The notes under the pieces: generated by a model
What the model saw: only the letters and a program-made list of their open reading frames with translations
Told to the model about the DNA's origin: nothing
The model's database searches: none
Origin: Strongyloides papillosus
Taxonomy: Eukaryota; Nematoda; Chromadorea; Rhabditida; Strongyloididae
NCBI GenBank assembly: GCA_005656395.1
Contig: SRSI01000079.1
Location: 1,984,001-2,048,000, forward strand
DNA length: 64,000 nt
Direction of reading: 5' to 3'
Translations under genes and position numbers: made by a program
Shown here: positions 36,914-47,400 of the stretch, in pieces
How the letters are laid out: each line of letters starts with the position of its first letter
Position numbering within the stretch: the stretch's first letter is position 1

Positions 36914-37665
36914 TGAACTTCATTGGAGATTGGTCTCCCAGTGGCATCACCTTCAACTTCAGTTTTGATAGGACGTCTTGAATAATCACCTGGTGGAGCA
37001 CCTTGTTTCTTTCTTTTACACTGATCACTAGTATGTCCCAAGATTTGGCAATGATAACACTTAATAGACTTAAAACGAGAAAAAGAAGTGTATCTTGAGA
37101 ACTTACCAGCGTTAGCAGTTTGTCTTCTTATCTTTTCGTCATCATACCGATGAATCAGATCTCTAAAAAGCGTAACAGGATTTCCATCGAAATCTCTAAC
37201 ATATTCGTACAGATCTTTATAAGAGGCGAGTTGACATTTTAGACGATCTTTGATAGAATTCAATTTATCAGCTTCAGGGTAGTTGGCTAAGACGATTTCA
37301 GCGAGATGTTCAAATTGGAGTAAAGATTCTTCAAACGATTTCATGTCGATCTTGAACTTGTAGTACTTATCTGAGGCAAGTGTGTCAGAGTAGCTAGATG
37401 GGAAAGCATTTCTGATCTTCGTAGAATAAGAATGAAAAGTTTCAGTCGCAGCGACAGGTGGTAACAAACGTCTGGTAACTTGTTCAACACGTTGACGGAG
37501 TACGTTGATCTTAACTCTATCTTGAGTAATACCATCTAATTCAAAAGCTTCATTTAAAGATTCTAAGAATTGTTCGACACGTTGGGTTTGGTCACGATGA
37601 TTGAATAAGGTAACAGATAAGCAAAAGTCGTAAGATTGACGTTGAGCCACAGTTGGTTGAGCCAT
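36904..37665 (-). CDS. gag: Gypsy Gag with CCHC zinc knuckle
   Basis: 253 residues from the first in-frame ATG (37665, MAQPTVAQRQ) to TAA at 36904. The N-terminal two thirds are helical and charged, as in capsid proteins. A single zinc knuckle CYHCQILGHTSDQC (spacing C-X2-C-X4-H-X4-C) lies near residues 206-219, followed by a basic tail (KRKKQ). The frame is open for a further 94 codons or so upstream, to 37947. Its coding-like composition there (QLTEEKLATLSLSIHILE, FKSLDRQDIFARTKR) suggests that gag may really start upstream by a non-AUG codon or splicing. Particle structural protein; packages the element RNA. Confidence 0.88.
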   Translation of the reverse strand: MAQPTVAQRQSYDFCLSVTLFNHRDQTQRVEQFLESLNEAFELDGITQDRVKINVLRQRVEQVTRRLLPPVAATETFHSYSTKIRNAFPSSYSDTLASDKYYKFKIDMKSFEESLLQFEHLAEIVLANYPEADKLNSIKDRLKCQLASYKDLYEYVRDFDGNPVTLFRDLIHRYDDEKIRRQTANAGKFSRYTSFSRFKSIKCYHCQILGHTSDQCKRKKQGAPPGDYSRRPIKTEVEGDATGRPISNEVHLN

Positions 37666-37924
37666 AGTAGTATCGTTAGATTCTATTTCAGACAGGACTG
37701 TAGAGATAGCGCGAGACAGTCTAGTAGGATCACTATGATGTCTCTTTGTACGAGCGAAGATATCTTGTCGGTCAAGTGATTTAAAATCGATATGTTGATA
37801 TTGATCTAGCGATGAGAGGGTATTGAGTACGTCCTCTATTTGAGTATAGATGAGTTGGTCAGATTCAGAAATTTTAGGCGATTCCAGAATGTGAATTGAT
37901 AACGATAACGTAGCAAGCTTCTCT

Positions 37925-38411
37925 TCTGTAAGTTGTATTGACGACTAATCCAGTAAAAATTTCGTCAATCACTTACTTCTAGGAATTGCTAACTTCAGCA
38001 GTGTGTAAATCAAAAGTAGATAAAATGTAAATCTGTGTAGCTGTGAGCCTTCAGTGGCGTAGCGTGTAACAGAGTAAGAGCAGTAGTAAAACAAAAAGCG
38101 ATAAAATGCAGGTCTGTGTAGCTGTGAGCCTTCGGTGGCGTAGCGTGTAACAGAATAAGAGCAGTGGTGACACAAGTAAAGATAAAAGTTGATCTGTGTA
38201 ACTGTGAGCCTTCGGTGGCGTAGCGTGGAACAGAAATAGGCTGTAGAAAGACCTTCACAAAAATTGATAACTCCCGCAGCGAGTAACCCAAAAGTAGTAA
38301 TAAAATGCAGATCCGTATAGCTGTGAGCCTTCAATGGCGTAGCGTTGGACAGAAGTAGGGCTTCGGAGAGACCCGTGAAACACAATAGAATAAAAGTACT
38401 GTCCACAAAAC
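37925..38411 (-). repeat. Gypsy 5' leader with four copies of an about 80-bp repeat
   Basis: The core CTGTGAGCCTTCGGTGGCGT followed by AGCGTG starts at 38041, 38122, 38202 and 38321 (spacings 81, 80 and 119 bp). It lies between the 5' LTR and gag. Two frames stay open through it (438 and 282 nt) and read a repeated YATEGSQLHR or TPLKAHSYTDLHF, but neither joins gag in frame. No primer-binding site starting TGG is found directly at the LTR edge. Confidence 0.75.
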
Positions 38412-38552
38412 AGTAAAAATTTTATTAGAATGAAACTGGGGTTATAACAATATAAAAAGAATGATAATTAATAATCCCAATGACAGGTGAACAGGTAATC
38501 AGGATTGGACTCATTGAGCTAACAATCCGTTCAGGATTCATCCATTCTTACT
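38412..38552 (-). repeat. 5' LTR of the gypsy element
   Basis: 141-bp direct repeat of 33905-34045, differing at one visible position (GGATTGGA versus GGATAGGA). Confidence 0.9.
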
Positions 38553-39000
38553 GATAAAATTTAATATTCTAAATTAAAATTGTTTTAATCAAAAAATAGT
38601 TACTAAAGATAATGAAAAATCAAAATGATAAATAATATGTATGCGTTGTGTTTGATTTCAAACATAAAATAAAATAAGTAACAAAAATTTTATTAACATT
38701 CAGGATAAATACTGTTTTTGCTTTATCAACCATCTTCAGTTAGTTACAGTTTTATAACAGTAATTGAAACTAAAATTGAAGTATTTTATAAATTTGTAAA
38801 CATTATCACATCGATAGTGTCAATTTAACTGTTTTTTAATTAAAACAATTGTAATTTTGAGTACTATATTTTGTTTAAAATATATCTTTATCATTTGACA
38901 TTTAAAAATCCGGATTTTAATATGTCAGAAATTCTAAAAAACAAAATCTATAAAAACAATTTAATCAGCATTTAAATTATTTGATTAAATTATTCATATT
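38553..39000. other. AT-rich spacer
   Basis: No gene. Begins with the GATAA target-site duplication. Confidence 0.4.
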
Positions 39001-40620
39001 ATTTTTATCAACATTTTAGGATATTTTCACTTGTTTTTTAAAATTGATATTTACCATCTATAGCATTTGAAATAACAATTTTTATACATCCATATATATC
39101 ATATATTAATAACGTATGGTGCATAAAAGTGACAATATCTTAAAAACGAAATATTACTTTCTCGTAGTTTTTATATATCTGATTAAACATATTCTTATCA
39201 ACAAATCTAGGTATTTTGATTGTTTCTAAAAACTCACATTTACCATCTATGGCATTTGAAAAAACAATTTTCGTACATTTATATATACCATATATTAGTA
39301 AGGTATGATGCATAAAAATGACAGTTTATTAAAAACGAAACATTACTTTCTCACAATTTTGATATATGTGATTAAGCACATTCTAATCAACATATTTGAA
39401 TATTCCATTTGTTTCTAAAAACTCAAATTTACCATCTATGGCATTTGAAAAAACAATATTCATACATCTGTATATATCATATATTAGTAACGTATAGTTA
39501 TGAAAATGACAATATCTTAAAAACGAAACATTACTTTTTCATAATTTTTATATATGTGATTAAGTACATTCTAATCAACATATCTAGGTATTTTGATTGT
39601 TTATAAAAACTCAAATTTACCATCTATGGCATTTGAAAAAACAATTTTCATACATTTATATATACCATATATTAGTAAGGTATGGTGCATAAAAACGACA
39701 ATTTATTAAAAACGAAACATTACTTTCTCACAATTTTGATATATGTGATTAAACACATTCTAATCAACATATCTTGGTATTTTGATTGTATCCAAAAACT
39801 CAAATTTACCATCTATGGCATTTGAAAAAACAATTTTCATATATTTATATAAACTATATATAAGTAAGGTATGGTGCATAAATATGACAATATCTTAAAA
39901 ATGAAACATTACTTTCTCATAATTTTTATATATGTGATTAAGCACATTCTAATCAACATACTTGAATATTCCATTTGTTCATGAAAACTCAAATTTACCA
40001 TCTATGGCATTTGAAAGAACAATTTTCATGCATTTTTATATACTAGATATCAGTAAGATATAGTGCATAAATATGACAATATCTTAAAAATGAAACATTA
40101 CTTTCTCGTAATTTTTATACATGTGATTAAGCACATTCTAATCAACATATCTAGGTATTTTGATTGTTTGTAAAAACTCATATTTACCATCTATGGAATT
40201 TGAAAAAACAATTTTCATACATTTATATAAACCATATATCAGTAAGATATGGTACATAAAAATGGCAATATCTTAAAAATGAAACATTACTTTCTCATAA
40301 TTTTTATATATGTGATTAAGCACATTCTAATCAACATACTTGAATATTCCATTTGTTTATGAAAACTCAAATTTACCATCTATGGCATTTGAAAAAACAA
40401 TTTTCATACATTTATATAAACCATATATCAGTAAGGTATGACGCATAAAAATGGCAATATCTTAAAAATGAAACATTACTTTCTCGTAATTTTTATACAT
40501 GTGACTAAGCACATTCTAATCAACATATTTGAATATTCCATCTATGTATAAAAACTCATAATTATTATTTATGGCATTTGAAAGAACAATTTTTATACAT
40601 TTATATAAAAATTTATACAA
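39001..40620 (+). repeat. 189-bp satellite array, about 8.5 monomers
   Basis: The block TTACCATCTATGGCATTTGA starts at 39051, 39240, 39429, 39617, 39806, 39995, 40184 and 40373, with a degenerate copy near 40562. The period is 188-189 bp. Monomers share CGAAACATTACTTTCTC and CACATTCTAATCAACATA. They fall into two kinds by the segment before the next unit: CTAGGTATTTTGATTGT or TTGAATATTCCATTTGT. No coding capacity on either strand. Confidence 0.95.
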
Positions 40621-41994
40621 AAAATGTTGGTATTAATTATGATCAGGTATGCACTTTATAAAAAAATTACTTTTACAAGTTTTTATTTACGATAAAAAGA
40701 AAACAAAACATTGAGATTGAAGAGTAAAAAACGCTAGAAAGTATGTTTGAAATCTCTAATTTAGACTGGAAAAAAAATTTACTTTTTGGATGTAATAAAC
40801 ATATATTTTTTATTGTCGGAAAATTTGACGTCAATATTGACTGTCATTTCTAATTGTCGCAAAATTCTTGCATTATTTCTGAGTGTTGTCGATAAAAAAA
40901 TTATTAAATTTTCTTCAAAATGGTATAAAATATACCATTTTTATACTAATAAAAAATGTTTCAAAATATTAACAAGATATATTAACTTTTAAGTTTTAAT
41001 AATAATAATTAAATAAATAAACAACAATAAATAAATATAAAATACCCAAAAGTTGTGAAAACATAAAATATATATTTTATTTGTTAAAATATCTATTAAC
41101 TTCACTTGTAAAATAAAATAAATATAAAGATAAACAATGATTATATTGAATAAATTAAAATTAAATTTCTGATAGAATTCCTGCCAATCTTCAAAACGTT
41201 CTTCATTGTAATATCCAAAAAGAATTGAAAATATAAAATTGTAATCCATATGTAGTCCACAAGATTTCATGTAAACTGTTATTACATGCACTCCTTTACA
41301 AAAATAACGTATAAATAAAACTAATATTTATTTAATTCCCCAGGCTATCTATGGATATGGTCAATAGCTCGTTTTGTAGCCAAGACTTTATTCTTCAATC
41401 TGATCTGACGGATTTGTAATATCTATCTTTGTTAGAGAGATATTTGTCGTTGAATAATTATTTTGCATTTAATTTTTTGTAAAATGATCCTAAATTGTAG
41501 ACATAAATTATTTGATTTTGAGTCTCCCAGATTACCTATGAAGACAGTTAATGTTTCTTTGGATAGCTAAGACCATCTTCTAAAAACGCATGAAGATGAT
41601 TTTTGATATCAGTCTTTTTAAGGAAAATAGGAGTCAAATAGTTAAGAGCAAAAAAAATTTTTTAATATTTTTTAACAATTTTTAGATTTCTAAATTCAGA
41701 TTTTTACGATAATTACGAAATCACATTAATTTTTAATATTTACTGTTTATTTCATTTTATTAATAGTTAATTATGATCAAAAGTGGGTGCATTTTTCATC
41801 TACTTTTTATTGTTGGAACAACGTTTTTCCAAAATACAGGATTGTGCAGGTTGCTAAATAAAATCTATTTTATTTTTATATTTCTTATATTTTTAAAATA
41901 TTTTTATTTATTTTATAAATATTTTATTATATTTTTTTTTAAATATTTTTATTTATTTTATAAATATTTTAAATTTTTTTTTCTAGATATTTAA
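40621..41994. other. Intergenic region
   Basis: AT-rich. Two diverged 60-bp segments near 41341 and 41527 resemble each other (CTATCTATGGATATGGTCAA and TTACCTATGAAGACAGTTAA). An open frame at 41773-41994 begins with a signal-like MIKSGCIFHLLFIVGTTFF and then dissolves into Phe/Tyr/Ile from AT-rich DNA. It could be a first exon (donor near 41850), but the join would not stay open in the frame of the next ORF. Confidence 0.35.
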
Positions 41995-42585
41995 ATGGCA
42001 TCGGAATTCATAAGAAGAAAAATTCGAGAAAATCCGGAGATAGCGAGAAAAATAAAAGATAATTTGGAGGATCAACTAAGGCTCCAACGTCATCGAGAAC
42101 AGGTAGAAAAGTACAGAAAATGTGTAGAGATGTTGGGGCAGAGATTAATGTATGAAGTGGCCTGTATAAGATCTGCCCCACCAACTCACTTCATTTTCTC
42201 TTCAACAAATGAGAAAAATAAAGAGGAAAAAGATGGTGGAGAAAAAAAAAATAAGAAAGAAGGTGGAGGAAAAAAAAATGAGGGAGAAGGAGAAGAAAAA
42301 AAAAATGAGAGAGAAGGAAAAGAAAATGAAGAAGATGGAAAAGAAAATGAGGGAGAAGGAAAAGAAAATGAGGGAGAAGGAAAAAAAATTGAGGAAGAAA
42401 GAAAAAAAATTGAAGAAGAAGAAAAAAGAAAAAAAATTGAGGAAGAAGAAAAAAGAAAAAAAAGTGAGGAAGAAGAAATAGAGGAAGATGAAGAGGAGAA
42501 AAAAAAAGTGGAGATGAAGAGAAAAAAAGTGGAGAGAAGAAAAAAGGGGGTAGACCCAAAAAAAAAAGGGTCTACCCATGGCTAA
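41995..42585 (+). CDS. Lys/Glu-rich low-complexity protein (hypothetical)
   Basis: 196 residues, unrecognised family. Residues 1-64 are ordinary, helical and charged (MASEFIRRKIRENPEIARKI, LRLQRHREQVEKYRKCVEML), suggesting a real protein with a coiled coil. Residues 75-185 are almost only Glu, Lys, Gly and Asn in short repeats (KENEGEG, KKIEEE), and the end is KKKGSTHG. The DNA repeat is purine-only on the plus strand. The stop codon lies just past a perfect hairpin. No paralogue in the window. Function unknown; a purine-tract expansion inside a small gene is as likely as a selected disordered domain. Confidence 0.5.
   Translation: MASEFIRRKIRENPEIARKIKDNLEDQLRLQRHREQVEKYRKCVEMLGQRLMYEVACIRSAPPTHFIFSSTNEKNKEEKDGGEKKNKKEGGGKKNEGEGEEKKNEREGKENEEDGKENEGEGKENEGEGKKIEEERKKIEEEEKRKKIEEEEKRKKSEEEEIEEDEEEKKKVEMKRKKVERRKKGVDPKKKGSTHG
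42550..42579 (+). other. Perfect hairpin GGGTAGACCC - A10 - GGGTCTACCC
   Basis: A 10-bp stem with a loop of ten A, at the 3' end of the Lys/Glu-rich ORF, in DNA that otherwise has almost no GC-rich stems. Coordinates are accurate to a few bases. Confidence 0.75.
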
Positions 42586-44312
42586 AGTACCATGGTGGAA
42601 AAAAGGAAAAATTTTAAATTTTTTTAAAAAATTTTGTATTAATAAATATTTGTTTTTAATGAACTTAATTTTAAAATTTACGATCTTTAGAAATAACTTT
42701 TCCCTTTAGAATTTTTTTAAAAGCATAAATTTTATTGCTAAACCCATAAAAAACAAGAGATATTTTTTTAATTTTTCGATATATAGTAATAACATCTTGT
42801 TTATTTGAGAAAATTTTTTGAAACACAGCTATATCTTTTAATATATAAAATATTTTGTGTACTGTTAAAACATCTAAATTTGGAGAATTTTTTTAAAGAA
42901 ATAATGAATAATATTATGTATTAGTAAAATATGATATATAAATATGACAATAATTTTGAAATGGCTTAATATTTTTTATCACAATTCCTTCTATATCTTT
43001 TACAACCTCTTGACTTGATTGTGTAGAATAATTTTTTCTACTATACTCACAGCCAAACTTAAGATATTTAACCCAAATTCAGTCAATTACTAGTTGAATA
43101 AGAGTTGTTTCTTTAAAAGGAAAAGTTTTAAACATTTTTAATAGTTGTTTTTTTACAGTAATTCAAATAAGTTAAAGGAAATAAAATATATAACAACTTT
43201 TTAATAAATAGTTAGACTTTACAACACAATATAAACATAAATATGGATGAATTTTTACATAAATTATCACTAAATTTTCCTTGGATTTCCTAATCAATCT
43301 TCATTACTACATCGACTGGCTCCTGTTGACTGTTTATCATCTTTTCTTGCAAAAGAGCAATTTGCTTTTATATTCTCAATATGTGTCTTATAAACATTTT
43401 GTTTTTTCTATACAACCACAAGACCCGTTTCTCGACTTTTTCAATCTTATTGGTCAATTCCAAAAACTTTTCTTTTTCAATTGTTCTTTCTTCATTTTGG
43501 AACTGATGAGTGAGGATCATTTTTAGAAGCTTGCTGGCTTCCTTAAAAATAATATACAATCTCAAAAACATAAGTTAAAACCTACATCATCCTATAGATT
43601 TAGCTTAACGACAACATCCGACTTCGAATTCATGGTTATTTTAAAAAAATAATATATTGAAGCAAAAAAAATTAAATGAAATATTTACATGAAAATACTG
43701 TTCAAATACTAATGACATTCGTTCAAATGGTCATATTCTTTGACTATCTTCTTTTAAACAGTATTGAATCTGATAGATGTGTAGCAGCTAACAGTTCATA
43801 GTTCTCCAAATTGAAAAAAATAACTGACTTCTTCAGTATGTGACTATATATTTGTGAATTTTATACATTTATATTTCTTACACTTTTCAGTTTATTAAAT
43901 GATTAGTGATATCATGTCTAAACTCAAATCATAGGTAGAGTTTATATTTACATGTATCTAAATTCTACCCATGTTTCTAAATATGGGTAGATTTTTATTT
44001 TACTCAAAATTTTTTTAGTCTCTTTTTTGCAACTAATATTACTATCTGGAGATAATTTATGTAAAGTAATGTTAAAATTCATTTTAAATATGTTATGTGC
44101 CGCCAATAAGAAATACAAAAATGCACTTTGGCATTATAAAAGAAATATCTTCGAAAAATTATAAGTATTTTTTAATCTAGAAACATCGTAAATTATAAAG
44201 TTTATTGAAATTGGCACTTGATAATCGCATTTTTCAAACTTTTTTAGCACTATCAAAAGAGAGAGATAAAAATTATATGTAAGAGAGTTTGTATAGGGCA
44301 AAATTTATAACT
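42586..44312. other. Intergenic region with a second small hairpin near 43965
   Basis: AT-rich; the frames at 43281-43571 show no domain. TCTACCCATGTTTCTAAATA followed by TGGGTAGA near 43966-43993 forms an 8-bp stem whose arm repeats the TCTACCC/GGGTAGA of the hairpin at 42550. Ends with TAACT (44308-44312), the copia target site. Confidence 0.45.
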
Positions 44313-44413
44313 TGTTAAAATATACGTTTTATTTAAAAAGGCAAACTAACTCTTACAAAAAAGCGACATATATATATATAAAATTAATGTAATCAAAAAC
44401 ACAAATCATGACA
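44313..44413 (-). repeat. 3' LTR of the copia element
   Basis: 101 bp, identical to the 5' LTR; the last codons of the ORF overlap it by a few bases. Confidence 0.95.
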
Positions 44414-47400
44414 CTTCCCCTGCGAATAAAGACTTTAGTTTATTTGAAACTTTGGTCAGTGGATCAGCTTTCATAAGATCAGTTGAAACTACCTTTAGCA
44501 CCATATTATTCAGTTCATTTTTTAAATATAAAAAATTTATCGCAGTAGCTTTGGCTTTACTTGTATATCCAAAGTCTTTTTGAAGTGACTTATAAAGAGG
44601 CACATTATCGATACACAGTGTTGGTTTGTTTATTCTTGATATAAAAAATTCTAGAAATTTTTTCACATAAACTGTATACTCCACTGCAGATACACATGAA
44701 TATAGTTCAGCAGTAAATGTAGATTTACTAATTGATTTTTGTTTACTGCTTTTCCAATGAACCAACTTCCCCCCTGCATAAATACACATTCCTGATGTAC
44801 ATACTAGATCTGGAGGTGTAGCAAATGAGGCATCTGAGTAAGTAATAAGATCAAGATCGCTAGAGTTAATTTCATAAGTTAATGACAAGTCCTTCTCAAA
44901 TTTAAGATACTTCACAATTTGTAACAAAGAAAGCCAACATTTTTTGGTTGGAGCATGTGCTTTACGAGCAATTTTCGCTGTGATAAAAGTTATGTCCGGC
45001 CTACCATTATAGGCAATATAACTTATACTCCCTAACAGACTTTGAAATTTCTTTACTTCTGCATCATTTAAACTTTCAGATTCATCCAGTTCAGACTTGT
45101 CATAAAAAGGTGTTTTTGATTCTTGGATATTTGGATATTGATGCAAAAGTTCCTCAATTTTTTCAACCATGTCTAACTTAAATGCTCCATTGACACGACT
45201 AATATGATAACCAGTAAACTTTCTTCGTTCATTTTCTTTAATTAGCCCATAGTACTTTAACGTTAATTTTTCTTTCAATTTACCAACACATTCATCAATT
45301 ACACTTTCATTTTTTCCAATAAAAAGAAAATCATCAACATAAATAGTTATAAATAGCGTACCGTCATTATTTTTAAAGACAGAGAAATCACATTGACATT
45401 GAACTAGACCCAAAGAAAGTAATATTGAAGTTACAGTGTTATTCCATGCCTTTGGAGCTTGTCTTAACCCATATAGTGCCTTTTTTAACCTCCATACTTT
45501 AGATTTTTCTTCATTGCAACAGAGAGGAATTTCAACAAAAATATTTTCACTTAAACCACTCTGAAGAAATGCTGAGCTTATATCTAACGTCGCCACTTTA
45601 AAATTTAAACTTGATGCCAATATAAGAAATAATCGTATTGTAAGATAAGCCGTCGTCGGACTAAAGTTGATAATTTCAGCTTCTTGCTTAAACCCTTTAA
45701 TTACATATCTCGCTTTCAATGATCCATCAGGCTTCCTAGTATACACCCAACGGCCAGGTAAAACTTCACTAGCATTTTTTCTATCAACTGTTTCATAAAC
45801 ATCAAAAGTAGTTAATTTTTTAACTTCATCTTGCATTTCTTTAAGCCATTTATCATCCATCAGAGCTTCTTTTTCTGATATATCAACTATAGCCATACAA
45901 TTGACCTGTCTCCTTCTTCCTGTAACTCTTGAAGCAATACTATCATTTTTAATTTCACTACTGTTGTCAAAAGTTTTGTCCATAACATCAGTGACAACAA
46001 GTGGAGATGATATCTCTGAAACTGGTTGTAATTTGTCGTTAAAGAATTTCATATCATCAAAGAAGTCATCTTCACATTTGGATTGTCTAAATTCTAAAAC
46101 ATGTTTCTTTGCATCTAAAAAGTTTTTATCTTCCAAAAAGGTTACATTACAAGATTCAATAATTTTACGTTGAGATAATAAAGCAATACGATAAGAGACA
46201 GAACTTTTACCAAAACCTACTAAAATGCCCACTTGAGATTTATCAAGCAAAGTAACATCAATATCAAGATTTTTAACAAATACCATACAGCCAATAACTT
46301 TCAAATTGCCAATATCTAACTGTAATCCTGCTCTTTCAAGAGGAGATAAACCATCAGGACCTCTTATGCGATTACGGAGATACGCCGCACTCACTATAAT
46401 CTCCGGCCAATACATAACAGGTATATTCATAGTATACATCAGCGTTGAAGTGCATAGTTTCAATGTTTGATTATACCTTTCAGCTGTATTCTGCTGAGGA
46501 CATTCAACATTTGTATATTGAATTGAAATATTTTTCTTTAAGAGAAACTGTGATAGAATACTATTTTTAAATTCACACCCATTATCAGTTCTTAATTGTA
46601 CCACTTTCTGTTTACACGCCGATTCTAAACAAACTATAATATCTTCCAAAGCATCTTTTACTGTTAAAGCTGATTTGTCCTTAAGTGAGCGTACACAAGT
46701 AATCTTTGAAAAATCATCCACAACTATAAGATAACAACTATAGTCTCCCAAACCTTTACCACATTTAGGAAATCCAATATCAGCAAATAGAAGTTGAAGT
46801 GGAGCTGTAGAAATTGTACTCTTTTTATGAGGAATCTTCTTAATTTTTTGTGAACAACATACTTCGCATTTCTCTACAAGATCAACATTTGCTGTATCTT
46901 TAAGTGCAAACCTATTTGGATGACCCAGTCTAAGATGCCATAACTTCGCCATAGAAATACCAGAATCAACAATACTTGCATTAACACCAACCTTATATGC
47001 CTTATCTATCAATACTTCATATAGCCTGTTAACTCTCCTAATTGGAACAAAGACACAACCATCAGAAATACCAACCAAACCTTTATCAGAGTAACGTGTC
47101 AAACCTAAATCATCTAGTAAACCACTGCTCAAAAGATTTGTAACTCCAGATTTATGATAATAACAATTTTTTAAAATTAATCCACCTAAATTTAACCATC
47201 CAGCACTGTCAAGAGTTTCAGTTTGATTGTTAGCAAAAGTAATTTTAATTCTTTTAGCTGGTGATAGATTGATTAGTAGACTTTTATCTGTAATCATATG
47301 TTCCGTGCAGCCAGAATCTATATAAATACCCTTTAACTTAAAATTTGGACCATTATCCGCCACAAAACCATAACCTTCCTTATCTTCACTAATAATTTGA

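Larger units (their letters stand above)
33905..38552 (-). mobile_element. Complete Ty3/gypsy-type LTR retrotransposon
   Basis: Direct 141-bp LTRs at 33905-34045 and 38412-38552 differ at about one position. They are flanked by a 5-bp duplication GATAA (33900-33904 and 38553-38557). On the coding (minus) strand the LTR begins AGTAAGAATGG and ends TTTTTACT, so the termini are AGT...ACT rather than TG...CA. A purine tract AAAGGAGGAAGA sits directly before the 3' LTR. A leader with tandem repeats precedes gag. Gag and pol are linked by a -1 frameshift signal at 36878-36913. Domain order PR-RT-RNaseH-IN is that of Ty3/gypsy. With intact ORFs and nearly identical LTRs the insertion is young. Confidence 0.93.

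Noticed and set aside
37969..38406. 145-aa leader ORF in the gypsy element (and an overlapping 93-aa frame) as a separate gene
   Set aside because: It only reads the leader tandem repeats. Joining it to gag through the apparent 32-bp intron gives a stop in the relevant frame.
39001..40620. CRISPR-like array
   Set aside because: Whole 189-bp monomers repeat without unique spacers; eukaryotic satellite.
41773..41994. Signal-peptide ORF as exon 1 of the Lys/Glu-rich gene
   Set aside because: The only good donor/acceptor pair joins it to a different frame that stops after about 50 residues.
42191..42579. Phe/Leu-rich ORFs on the minus strand opposite the Lys/Glu-rich gene
   Set aside because: Low-complexity complement of the purine tract.
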